64,000 nt of DNA from JAIVJZ01 sp035645695. GTDB taxonomy: Bacteria; Acidobacteriota; Blastocatellia; Pyrinomonadales; Pyrinomonadaceae. This document shows positions 23,586 to 31,365 of the stretch, in pieces (position 1 is the first letter of the stretch; each line of letters opens with the position of its first letter). Location: assembly GCA_035645695.1 (NCBI GenBank), contig DASQMC010000016.1, positions 1-64,000 on the forward strand, given 5' to 3'. Position numbers and translations under genes: made by a program. The notes beneath the pieces are model-generated. The model ran no database searches. It was given only the letters and a program-made list of their open reading frames with translations, and was not told the DNA's origin.

Positions 23586-24860
23586 ATGTTGAGAGAGCAG
23601 GTAATCACACCACGCGCGGGGCGCGGCGCACAGGGCGGCGGAAGCCGCGGCCGCGCCGGAGAGATCGCGCAGCAGCGTCCGGCCAAACGCGGCGGCGGCC
23701 GTCAACAGCGTGGCGATGCGGCGAGTCGCAGGGCGTCGAAGGGCGGTTCCTCCTCCTCGTCGTCATGGGGCAGGGCGCTCGCATGGATGCCGTTCGTGGG
23801 CAAGACCTTGCTCGCCGTGTGCGTCGTGGTGGTCTGCTTCACGGCGTATCGCACGGCGTCATCTTCTTCGTTCTTTCAACTGCGTACGGTGGACGTGAGC
23901 GGCGTCTCGCAAGGCTCGGAGGATCAGATTAAGGCCGTGGTGCGACGCGCGGGCGCGTCCGGCGGCGTGTTGAAGGCCGACCTTTCGCTGCTCAGCGCGG
24001 AACTCGAACGCCAGCCGTGGGTGCGTCAGGCCGTCGTCACGCGCGTGCTGCCTTCGGGCTTGCGCGTGCGGATCACGGAGCGCACGCCGCGCGCCGTCGT
24101 GCGCACGGCGGCGGGGCGGTTCGTCTGGGTTGACGACGACGGCGTGCTGACGGGCACGGTCGCGCCGACGCAGAACGCGCCCGCCTTCTTCATGCGCGGC
24201 TGGGACGAGTCGGGCACGGAATCGGGGCGCACGGAGAACCGCCGCCGCGTCGAGAAGTACCTCGAACTATCGCGCGAGTGGGAAGCGGCCGGGATCGCTT
24301 CGCGCGTCAGTGAATTGAACCTCGACGACCTGCGAGATGTGCGCGCGCAGTTGACGGGCGACGATTCGCAGATCGAAGTGCGGCTCGGCCGCGACGATTT
24401 GACGAAACGGCTCAGGCAATCTTTGGAGGCTCTCGACGAGCAACGCTCGACGCCGCGCGGCGCGCACATCACATACATAGATATGACGCAGGGCAAGCGC
24501 GCCGTCATCGGCTTCAAAGCGCACGCGCTCAACCGGGGCGGCGCGGCCGCGAGCGAAAAGCCGGGTGAGGGCAAGGCCGATGGCGATGCGGCTGGTGACA
24601 GGGCAGCCGACGACAGCGTTGTCGTCGCGTCAAGGGCGACGGCTGCTCCAAACGTCGCGGCGGGCGCGAGCCGTCGCGCGGCGGAAGCGAAGAAGCCGAC
24701 GGCGCAGGCGAGCGGTAAATCGCCAAAGCAGGTTGAGAAGACGGCGAAGCGTAAAGAGGACAAGAAGCCGGACGAGGCGCGCGAGGGCGGCGAGCGCACC
24801 GCAAAGGAACGGGCGCGCGTCGGGATCGAGCGCCCGCGCAGGGTCGGGCGCAGCGGCTAG
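23586..24860 (+). CDS. ftsQ: Cell division protein FtsQ/DivIB
   Basis: 424 residues, longer than usual (~280). A basic, disordered N-terminus of about 60 residues, one membrane helix (VGKTLLAVCVVVVCFTAY), a POTRA domain (FFQLRTVDVSGVSQGSEDQ to LPSGLRVRITERTPRAVV) and the FtsQ beta domain (FVWVDDDGVLTG; AHITYIDMTQGKRAVIGF). The last about 110 residues are Ala/Lys/Glu/Arg-rich without structure and would lie in the periplasm. It stands before ftsA as usual. Confidence 0.93.
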   Translation: MLREQVITPRAGRGAQGGGSRGRAGEIAQQRPAKRGGGRQQRGDAASRRASKGGSSSSSSWGRALAWMPFVGKTLLAVCVVVVCFTAYRTASSSSFFQLRTVDVSGVSQGSEDQIKAVVRRAGASGGVLKADLSLLSAELERQPWVRQAVVTRVLPSGLRVRITERTPRAVVRTAAGRFVWVDDDGVLTGTVAPTQNAPAFFMRGWDESGTESGRTENRRRVEKYLELSREWEAAGIASRVSELNLDDLRDVRAQLTGDDSQIEVRLGRDDLTKRLRQSLEALDEQRSTPRGAHITYIDMTQGKRAVIGFKAHALNRGGAAASEKPGEGKADGDAAGDRAADDSVVVASRATAAPNVAAGASRRAAEAKKPTAQASGKSPKQVEKTAKRKEDKKPDEAREGGERTAKERARVGIERPRRVGRSG

Positions 24861-24945
24861 GATCGATAGCGGCGGTACGGGAGCGGATCAGGGGAGCGCG
24901 GCACGAAGGTAGGCGTGCCTTTTAGAAGAGGGGAAGTAAAAACGC

Positions 24946-26211
24946 ATGGCGAAACGCGGAGCACACACGGTCGGCTTGAGCATCGGCACGAGCCGTGTGA
25001 CGTGCATCATCGGCGAGCCGGGCGACGTGCCGGGCGCGCTCGACATCGTCGGCATCGGCGAGGCGGAGGCGCGCGGCCTGCGTAAAGGCGTCATCGTCAA
25101 CCCGGAAAACGCGGTCGAAGCGATCAAGCACGCGGTCGAAGCCGCCGAGCGCATGAGCGGCCTGGAAGCCGAGGAAGTCACGATCAATCTGGCGGGTTCG
25201 CACATCATGGGCTTCAACGGTCAGGCCATCGTCGCCGTTTCGGGACGCGACCGCGAGATCACGCCCGACGACGTGCGACGCGCCATCGATTCGGCCTGCG
25301 CCATTCAACTTCCGGCGGGTCGCGAGATAGTTGATCGGCTGCCGCAAGAGTTCATCGTCGATGATCAGGACGGCATCAACGATCCGGTCGGCATGATCGG
25401 CGCGCGCCTCGCCGTCAAAGTCCACATCGTGACGAGTCCCGTCACGGCGCGGCAGAACGCCATCAACGCCGTCAACCGCGCCGGCCTCGTCGTCTCGGAC
25501 ATGGTGCTCGAACAGTTGGCCGCCGCCGAAGCGTCTCTGACGGAAGAGGACAAGGAATTCGGTTCGGCACTCGTTGACATCGGAGCGGAGACGACGGGAC
25601 TCGTCATCTACCAGCGCGGCGCGGTGCAGCACACGGCGGTCTTCGCGCTCGGCGGCTCGCACTTCACAAACGACATCGCGTTCGGCCTGCGCACGCCCAT
25701 CCCCGAGGCGGAGAAGATCAAGCGTTCCGTCGGCTACGCGTCGAGCACGGGCTTGAGCGAGATGGAGCGCGGCGAACTCGTCGAAGTGCCTTCGGTGGGA
25801 GGACGCGGCCCGCGCCAGTTGTCGCGCCAGATTTTGTGCGACATCCTGCAACCGCGCGCCGAAGAGGTGTTGATGCACGTGGCCGACGAGATACGCGAAG
25901 CGGGTTGGGACAGGCAATTGTCGAGCGGCGTGGTGTTGACGGGCGGCGGGTCGCTCTTAAGCGGTATGGTTGAGGTGGCCGAACAGGTTTTCGACGCGCC
26001 CGTCAGGCTCGGCTACCCGGAGCGCGACCGTTTCGGCGGCCTCGTCGAAGACATTCAAACTCCGGCTTGGACATCCGCCGCCGGACTCTCGCTCGTCGCC
26101 GGTCGCGCTAACGCCGTCGAAGCGCGTGCGACGGGCGGTAAACGCGGGGCGACGGGTGGTTTGACCGCGTTCGTTTCAAAATTTCGCAATCGTTTTAGTA
26201 GTATTTTCTAG
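24946..26211 (+). CDS. ftsA: Cell division actin homologue FtsA
   Basis: 421 residues. Actin-fold ATPase that tethers FtsZ to the membrane. Motifs: GLSIGTSRVTCIIGE (phosphate 1), the 1C domain region, VDIGAETTGLVIYQRGAV (phosphate 2), VLTGGGSLLSGM (adenosine), and the amphipathic C-terminal membrane helix SKFRNRFSSIF. AGGGGAAG lies upstream of the ATG. It is followed after 144 bases by ftsZ. Confidence 0.97.
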   Translation: MAKRGAHTVGLSIGTSRVTCIIGEPGDVPGALDIVGIGEAEARGLRKGVIVNPENAVEAIKHAVEAAERMSGLEAEEVTINLAGSHIMGFNGQAIVAVSGRDREITPDDVRRAIDSACAIQLPAGREIVDRLPQEFIVDDQDGINDPVGMIGARLAVKVHIVTSPVTARQNAINAVNRAGLVVSDMVLEQLAAAEASLTEEDKEFGSALVDIGAETTGLVIYQRGAVQHTAVFALGGSHFTNDIAFGLRTPIPEAEKIKRSVGYASSTGLSEMERGELVEVPSVGGRGPRQLSRQILCDILQPRAEEVLMHVADEIREAGWDRQLSSGVVLTGGGSLLSGMVEVAEQVFDAPVRLGYPERDRFGGLVEDIQTPAWTSAAGLSLVAGRANAVEARATGGKRGATGGLTAFVSKFRNRFSSIF

Positions 26212-26355
26212 CAAGTTGTTGTATGCTGCCGCGCCAGCCGGCACAAGATGTTGTCCGCAATATATGGGTGTCACCGGCGCGCACAGCCCAAAATAGCCGC
26301 ACAGGCTCTCCTGAAAGCGGCGGGCGTTCACAGAAGAGGAAAGGACTTATACGAT

Positions 26356-27513
26356 ATGACACCGGAAAGCCGTCAGCCGGGCAGTGGCATTAATATTTTC
26401 ATAGATGACGATCCTCCGATCACCGGCGCGCGCATTAAAGTGATCGGCGTGGGCGGCGGTGGGGGCAACGCCGTCAATCGCATGATCGAGGCCGGCATAG
26501 AGGGCATCGAATTTCTCGTCGCCAACACGGACTTGCAGGCGCTCAAGCGTTCACGCGCGCCGATCAAGATTCAACTCGGCGGCAAATTGACGAAGGGGTT
26601 GGGCGCGGGCGCGAACCCCGACGTGGGACGAAACGCCGCGCTCGAAGACACCGAGAAGATCATCGAGGCTCTGGAAGGGGCGGACATGGTCTTCGTCACG
26701 ACCGGTCTCGGCGGCGGCACGGGCACGGGCGCGGCTCCGATCATCGCCAGTCTCGCCACCGAGTTGAACGCGTTGACGGTCGCGGTCGTCACGAAGCCGT
26801 TTCACTTTGAAGGCAAGCGGCGCATGCAGCAGGGCGATCAGGGCTTGAGGGAGCTTCGCGAGTGCGTGGACACGGTCATCACGATCCCGAACGAGCGTCT
26901 GCTCGGCAACGTGAGCAAGGATATGTCGCTGACGGACGCCTTCAAGATGGCGGACGACGTGCTCAGGCAAGCGGTGCAGGGCATCAGCGATCTCATCACC
27001 GTGCCCGGCCTCATCAATCTCGATTTTGCCGACGTGAAATCAATCATGGCCGGGATGGGCATGGCCTTGATGGGCGCGGGGCGCGCCAGCGGCGAAGACC
27101 GCGCGCTCAAGGCGACGCAGGAAGCGATCTCTTCGCCCTTGCTGGAAGAGGCGTCCATTAACGGCGCAAAGGGCGTGCTCATCAATATCACGGGCGGCCT
27201 CGATCTCACCCTGTTTGAAGTCAACGAAGCCTCTTCGATCATCCGCGAGGCGGCCGACGAGGATGCCAACATCATCTTCGGCGCGGTCATCGACGAAACC
27301 ATGCGCGACGAGATGAAGATCACCGTGATCGCGACGGGCTTCGACAAAGAGTCGGCCGACGCCGGTCTCGTCACACACTCGAACGTGATGCCCGCGCCGC
27401 AGTCGCGTTACCTGCCGCGCACCGACGAGTTGCCGTCACGCAGCACAGCCGCCGGGCAGACGCGCTCCGACGATCTCGACGTGCCCGCTTTCATTCGCAA
27501 GAAAGCGGATTAG
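26356..27513 (+). CDS. ftsZ: Cell division GTPase FtsZ
   Basis: 385 residues. Tubulin-fold GTPase that forms the Z ring. GTP-binding motifs: IKVIGVGGGGGNAVNRM, VANTDLQAL, and the signature GLGGGTGTGAAP; NLDFADVKSIM forms the T7 loop. The C-terminal peptide DLDVPAFIRKKAD is the standard partner-binding tail. The ATG at 26356 is preceded by GAGGAAAGGA and fits family length; an in-frame upstream extension to 26248 does not. Confidence 0.98.
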   Translation: MTPESRQPGSGINIFIDDDPPITGARIKVIGVGGGGGNAVNRMIEAGIEGIEFLVANTDLQALKRSRAPIKIQLGGKLTKGLGAGANPDVGRNAALEDTEKIIEALEGADMVFVTTGLGGGTGTGAAPIIASLATELNALTVAVVTKPFHFEGKRRMQQGDQGLRELRECVDTVITIPNERLLGNVSKDMSLTDAFKMADDVLRQAVQGISDLITVPGLINLDFADVKSIMAGMGMALMGAGRASGEDRALKATQEAISSPLLEEASINGAKGVLINITGGLDLTLFEVNEASSIIREAADEDANIIFGAVIDETMRDEMKITVIATGFDKESADAGLVTHSNVMPAPQSRYLPRTDELPSRSTAAGQTRSDDLDVPAFIRKKAD

Positions 27514-27635
27514 CAGTCAGCCATCAGCTATCAGCCGTCAGCAATAAACATTGAGCCGTGAGCGGATTCAGCCGACGCTGATTCACTCACGGCTCTACTT
27601 CTTTTCCGCTGATAGCTGATAGCTGATAGCTGACC
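27514..27635. repeat. Heptad palindrome after ftsZ with an internal terminator
   Basis: Outer arms CAGCCAT/CAGCTAT and GCTGATA repeated. Inside sits a second hairpin, GAGCCGTGAG (27553-27562) with CTCACGGCTC (27586-27595), followed by TACTTCTTTT. Confidence 0.88.
27553..27605 (+). terminator. Probable intrinsic terminator of the dcw operon
   Basis: 10-bp perfect stem with an inner CAGC/GCTG stem, followed by a T-rich tract (TACTTCTTTT). Located just after ftsZ, in the loop of the heptad palindrome. Confidence 0.65.
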
Positions 27636-27890
27636 GCCTCCACGCGCGTGACGCTTGCCAAACTAACGTTGCTCGTGTAGCATGTCGCCCATTCCTGACA
27701 GGATTGTAATTCAACTAACGAGACAATAGACGTTCTCGTCTTGCAAACGACCACCGCCTGTAAAAGCAGGCGCATCCAAGCGCGCCATCATGTTTGGCAA
27801 ATCGTCCGCTCGCCCGCGAAAGAGCCGGAGTTTCAAAATTCAGCGCGCCGTTTTCCTGCTTGTAAGACTGTTGGAGGCTAAGTAAATAAA

Positions 27891-28400
27891 GTGAATCGTA
27901 AACTCATCCGACCGACCCTGGCCGACGTGAAAAATCGTGAGCCGAACACCCAGAACGAACGTAACGACAGATACAGCGATAGCGGCGGCGCATCTCGCAC
28001 CGGCGGAGCGCCTCGCACGGGCGGCGGCGGTGGCGGCGGCGTGCCCACGCACCAATCGCGTCCCCCGCAGCAATCGGCTGATCGGGGCGACCGCAACGCC
28101 TCGTCTGCGGCGGCGGCGCAGGGGCGCAAACGCATCCCGCCCTCGGAAACCAACGCCGAAATTTTCTATTACAAGAAGCAGATGGACGCGCACACCCAGA
28201 TGGTGATCGTCCTCAACGACGACGAAGAGATCGTCGGCACGATTGAGTGGTACGACCGCGCCGCGCTTAAAATCAATCGGCAGGACGAGCCGAACATTCT
28301 GCTGCTCAAGCACAACATCAAATACATGTTCAAAGCCGAAGACCGCGATGGCGGCGGCGATGACAATTCGGCCGACGGCGGTGCGGCGAAGAGCAGCTAA
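27891..28400 (+). CDS. hfq: Hfq-like Sm-fold RNA chaperone with long disordered N-terminus
   Basis: 169 residues. The Sm core spans about 89-150 (KKQMDAHTQMVIVLNDDEEI; GTIEWYDRAALKIN; LLLKHNIKYMFK), giving Sm1 and the Sm2 KH pair, as in Hfq. It is preceded by about 88 disordered residues rich in Gly, Arg, Ser and Pro with a run of seven glycines, unlike enterobacterial Hfq, where the tail is C-terminal. A short acidic tail ends the protein. The GTG start lies 13 bases after TTGGAGG. Hfq pairs small RNAs with mRNAs. Promoter is probably within the 255-base upstream gap, which shows no gene. Confidence 0.85.
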   Translation: MNRKLIRPTLADVKNREPNTQNERNDRYSDSGGASRTGGAPRTGGGGGGGVPTHQSRPPQQSADRGDRNASSAAAAQGRKRIPPSETNAEIFYYKKQMDAHTQMVIVLNDDEEIVGTIEWYDRAALKINRQDEPNILLLKHNIKYMFKAEDRDGGGDDNSADGGAAKSS

Positions 28401-28484
28401 CTACCCCGCACACTTTTAAAACTGAACGAGCGCGCGGCTGTTCTTGATACGAGGAGCCGCGCACGCTCTTTTCCGCATCGCGTG

Positions 28485-29552
28485 ATGAGCGAAAGCAGGA
28501 ACAGCACAACAGGCGGCCGACCGGACGCCGGACGCAGACCACGCATCGGGATCACCATCGGCGACCCTGCGGGGATCGGCCCCGAAGTCGTCCTCAAAGC
28601 CGTGGCCGAGGCGGAGGTCAGGCGCGTCTGCGCGCCGGTTATTATCGGCGACGCGCAATTGCTCGCGCACACGGCGCGCAAACTCAATCTCCAATGCGGC
28701 TACGAAGTCATACGCAAAGACGAACCCCTGCCCGAACTTCTCGACGCTCCCGTCATCTATCATCTCGACAACGTTCGCGCGGACATCGAACCGGGCGTGG
28801 AGTCGTCGGAGGCGGGGCGTGCCTCGGGCGAGTACATTGTGGCGGGAGTAGAGTTGTGCATGCGCGGTAGTCTGGATGCGATCTCGACCGCGCCGATCAA
28901 CAAGCGCGCTCTCTTTCTCGGCGGCTACAGTTTCCCCGGCCACACGGAATTTCTCGCGCATCTCACACACACGCCCGAAGTGGCGATGGCCTTCGTCGCG
29001 GCAAACTTACGGATCGTGCTGATTTCGACGCACGTGCCTCTGGCCGAGGCGATCCGGCTCGTCCGGCGCGAACACATCGAGCCGGTGATCAGGCTGGCAA
29101 ACCGCGAACTCAAACGCTGGGGCATCCGCGAACCGCGACTCGCCATGGCCGCGCTCAACCCTCACGGGGCGGAGGGCGGTTTATTCGGCGTCGAAGAGTC
29201 GGCCGAGATCGTGCCCGCGGTCGAGGCGTGCCGGGAGTTGGGGATTAACGTGTCGGGGCCTTTTTCGGCCGACACGGTTTTCCTGCGCGCCTCGCGCGGC
29301 GAGTTCGACGCGGTCGTGGCCTGTTATCATGATCAGGCTATGATTCCGGTCAAGTGTCTCTCGTTCGGCGAAGCGGTCAACGTCTCGCTGGGGCTGCCGT
29401 TTATCCGCACCTCGGTCGATCATGGGACGGCCTTCGACATCGCGGGGCGCGGGCTGGCGGAACATTCCAGCATGGTGGCGGCCATCACCCTCGCCGCCGA
29501 ACTTTCGCGCATGGAAGACAGCAATCAGGAGGTAGTGATGAGTGATGAGTGA
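28485..29552 (+). CDS. pdxA: 4-hydroxythreonine-4-phosphate dehydrogenase PdxA
   Basis: 355 residues. NAD-dependent step of pyridoxal 5'-phosphate synthesis. Motifs: IGITIGDPAGIGPEVVLKA, STAPINKRALFLGGYSFPGH, LALSTHVPL-like ISTHVPLAEAI, NPHGAEGGLFGVEE and VACYHDQAMIPVK with the metal-binding histidines. The last five residues (VMSDE) and the stop codon are encoded by a GATGAGT heptad array. GTG at 28482 is an alternative start one codon earlier. Confidence 0.96.
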   Translation: MSESRNSTTGGRPDAGRRPRIGITIGDPAGIGPEVVLKAVAEAEVRRVCAPVIIGDAQLLAHTARKLNLQCGYEVIRKDEPLPELLDAPVIYHLDNVRADIEPGVESSEAGRASGEYIVAGVELCMRGSLDAISTAPINKRALFLGGYSFPGHTEFLAHLTHTPEVAMAFVAANLRIVLISTHVPLAEAIRLVRREHIEPVIRLANRELKRWGIREPRLAMAALNPHGAEGGLFGVEESAEIVPAVEACRELGINVSGPFSADTVFLRASRGEFDAVVACYHDQAMIPVKCLSFGEAVNVSLGLPFIRTSVDHGTAFDIAGRGLAEHSSMVAAITLAAELSRMEDSNQEVVMSDE

Positions 29553-29682
29553 TGAGTGATGAGTTAAAGACGAGTGAATCGTGAATCGTAAATAGAGAAA
29601 ACTCAGGTCTTTCTATTTACGATTCACGATTCACGATTTACCCTTCTTTTACTCATTACTCATCACTCATCACTCATCACTC
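29534..29682. repeat. Nested double heptad palindrome after pdxA
   Basis: Outer arms are GATGAGT (four or more copies) and ACTCATC. Inner arms are GTGAATC/GTAAATA and GATTCAC. The inner loop contains GAAAACTCAGGTCTTT. It ends just before the receiver gene. Confidence 0.92.
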
Positions 29683-29688
29683 GACGAA

Positions 29689-30090
29689 ATGGCAGAGCAA
29701 ACTTCACAAACCCCTCTCCGCATCTTGGTCGCCGACGATGATCCGGCCATCCTGCGTCTGGTTAAAACACTTGTCGAGAAAGAGGGCTTTAGCGTGGTGA
29801 CGGCGGCCGACGGGCGCGAGGCGTATAAGATTCTGCAAAACGACACCAACTTCACAGCCGCCATCTTCGACGTGATGATGCCGCACATTCAGGGGCCGGA
29901 ACTCGTTCGCCACATGCGAACGGAAAAACGCCTGATGAAGATTCCCGTGATGATGATGACCGCCGAGCAGAACCCCAGACATTCCTCCGAGAGCTTCAGC
30001 GCGGGCGCTGTTGTTTTTCTCCCAAAACCCTTCACCGCTTCGCAACTACAAGTTATGCTGCGCGTCTTGATCAACAACGCGGCAGCATAA
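29689..30090 (+). CDS. Stand-alone response regulator receiver protein
   Basis: 133 residues, a single CheY-like domain: acidic pair in LVADDDPAIL, phospho-acceptor Asp in AAIFDVMMP near residue 64, the conserved Thr in MMMTAEQ, and Lys in VFLPKPFTA. No output domain, so it acts by protein contact. No sensor kinase is adjacent. The ATG abuts the palindrome with no Shine-Dalgarno. Confidence 0.94.
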   Translation: MAEQTSQTPLRILVADDDPAILRLVKTLVEKEGFSVVTAADGREAYKILQNDTNFTAAIFDVMMPHIQGPELVRHMRTEKRLMKIPVMMMTAEQNPRHSSESFSAGAVVFLPKPFTASQLQVMLRVLINNAAA

Positions 30091-30141
30091 CCGTCGCCGC
30101 CTTTTCGCGCGCGCGTTCGCTCTACTTCAAGCAGGCAACGT

Positions 30142-31113
30142 ATGAGAGACACTACTCGCCGCATGGTTTTTATCTTGAGCGTCTGCGCCGCAACAACGCT
30201 GCATGCGTTCGCCGCGGGGAGCGCGGGCGGCGTCGCCGTGGCGCAGAAGGCCATCAAGCGAGACGACGCGCGCAAGTTGATCGCCGCCGCCTCTCTGCTC
30301 GAACTCAACAAAGAGGCCGTGACCGTTAAGGAAATTTCGCCGCCCGGCGCGGCTGTGGCAACGGTCGTGGTGGGCGTGAAGCTGGGCTTTCATTTCGTGA
30401 AAGACGCGTCGGGCGGTTGGCGCGTGGTCGAAGTCAGGACGGGCGACCGCCGTTGGGAATCGTTCGACCTGCTGGCACGCGCGCTCGGCGGCGATAGCCT
30501 GACGTTCGCACGCTCGGAACTCGACGCCTTCGCCGCCGAACTCGCCGCGCTCGGCAAAAATAAGAGCGCACCCGCAAGCGACGCGCCCCTGCGTCAACCC
30601 GGCGGCAACGACGAAAATCAAGCCCCGAAGGAACTGAGACGCGGCGCGCTTTCGGTCAAGAACCCGGAGGCGGCGCTCGTGCCGACGGGGTCGTCGGCGG
30701 TGATCGAGTTAGAGGTCGAAACGTCCGTGGATTTCGCCCGCGACGCGCGCGGACGCTGGCAGGTGGCGCGTATCGTCGTCGGTGGCGGCGGCGGCGGGCG
30801 CGGCTTTGAAACGTTCGATGCCTTCGAGCGCGCGCTCAACGCGGAGAAATCGGCACGCGCGCGCGCCGACCTCGAAAGCCTGACCGCTGCGCTCGAAGCG
30901 TATCGCGGCGCGCGCGGCTTCTACGTCGTCGCCGAAACAATCTCCGATCTCGTCAACCATCTCAACCCACGTTACACGGGCGCGTTCATACGCTTCGACC
31001 CCTGGCATCGTCCCTACGAATACGAAGGCGCGCGCGAACGCTTTACTCTCCGCTCGCTCGGCGCGGACGGCAAGGCCGACACGGCGGACGACGTAACGGT
31101 AGGGAAACGATGA
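30142..31113 (+). CDS. Secreted protein with GspG-like C-terminal domain
   Basis: 323 residues. A signal peptide (MVFILSVCAATTLHAFAAG) is followed by two similar modules (VVGVKLGFHFVKDASGGWRV near 75 and VETSVDFARDARGRWQVARI near 195), then a C-terminal part like the globular domain of type II secretion major pseudopilin: LESLTAALEAYRGARGFY, FDPWHRPYEYEG, LRSLGADGKADTADDV. It lacks the N-terminal prepilin peptidase motif, so it is not a normal pseudopilin. The stop codon is in the repeat that follows. Role unknown. Confidence 0.75.
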   Translation: MRDTTRRMVFILSVCAATTLHAFAAGSAGGVAVAQKAIKRDDARKLIAAASLLELNKEAVTVKEISPPGAAVATVVVGVKLGFHFVKDASGGWRVVEVRTGDRRWESFDLLARALGGDSLTFARSELDAFAAELAALGKNKSAPASDAPLRQPGGNDENQAPKELRRGALSVKNPEAALVPTGSSAVIELEVETSVDFARDARGRWQVARIVVGGGGGGRGFETFDAFERALNAEKSARARADLESLTAALEAYRGARGFYVVAETISDLVNHLNPRYTGAFIRFDPWHRPYEYEGARERFTLRSLGADGKADTADDVTVGKR

Positions 31114-31189
31114 AGTAGGAACGCGGAACGATGAAGTAAAGACAACCGCTTTGACTTCATCGTTCCGCGTTCCTACTTCATCGTTTCTC
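31103..31189. repeat. Heptad palindrome after the GspG-like gene
   Basis: Arms GATGAAG/GAACGCG/GAACGATG and complement, near perfect. Loop TAAAGACAACCGCTTTGAC. Confidence 0.92.
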
Positions 31190-31365
31190 TTGACGCTTCG
31201 TCGGCGCGTCTGTTAGGTTCAAATAGTGGCCTGTTTACGGTAAGGGCAGGCTGAATTTGAAGTCTCACGCCCCGCGTCGTTCGTGCCGCCGCGCGCTCGA
31301 AAAAGCGCCCGAGAGATTGCCGGTTCTCCAACCGGACGACGCCCGCCCCCGAAGGAGTTTAGTTT

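Noticed and set aside
24922..25917. Antisense open frame of 331 codons opposite ftsA
   Set aside because: Composition is Arg/His/Asp-rich as expected of a third-position shadow; FtsA is well supported.
27636..27890. Possible tRNA or riboswitch before hfq
   Set aside because: Only a short hairpin CGCCTG-TAAAAG-CAGGCG is seen; no cloverleaf or known aptamer core.
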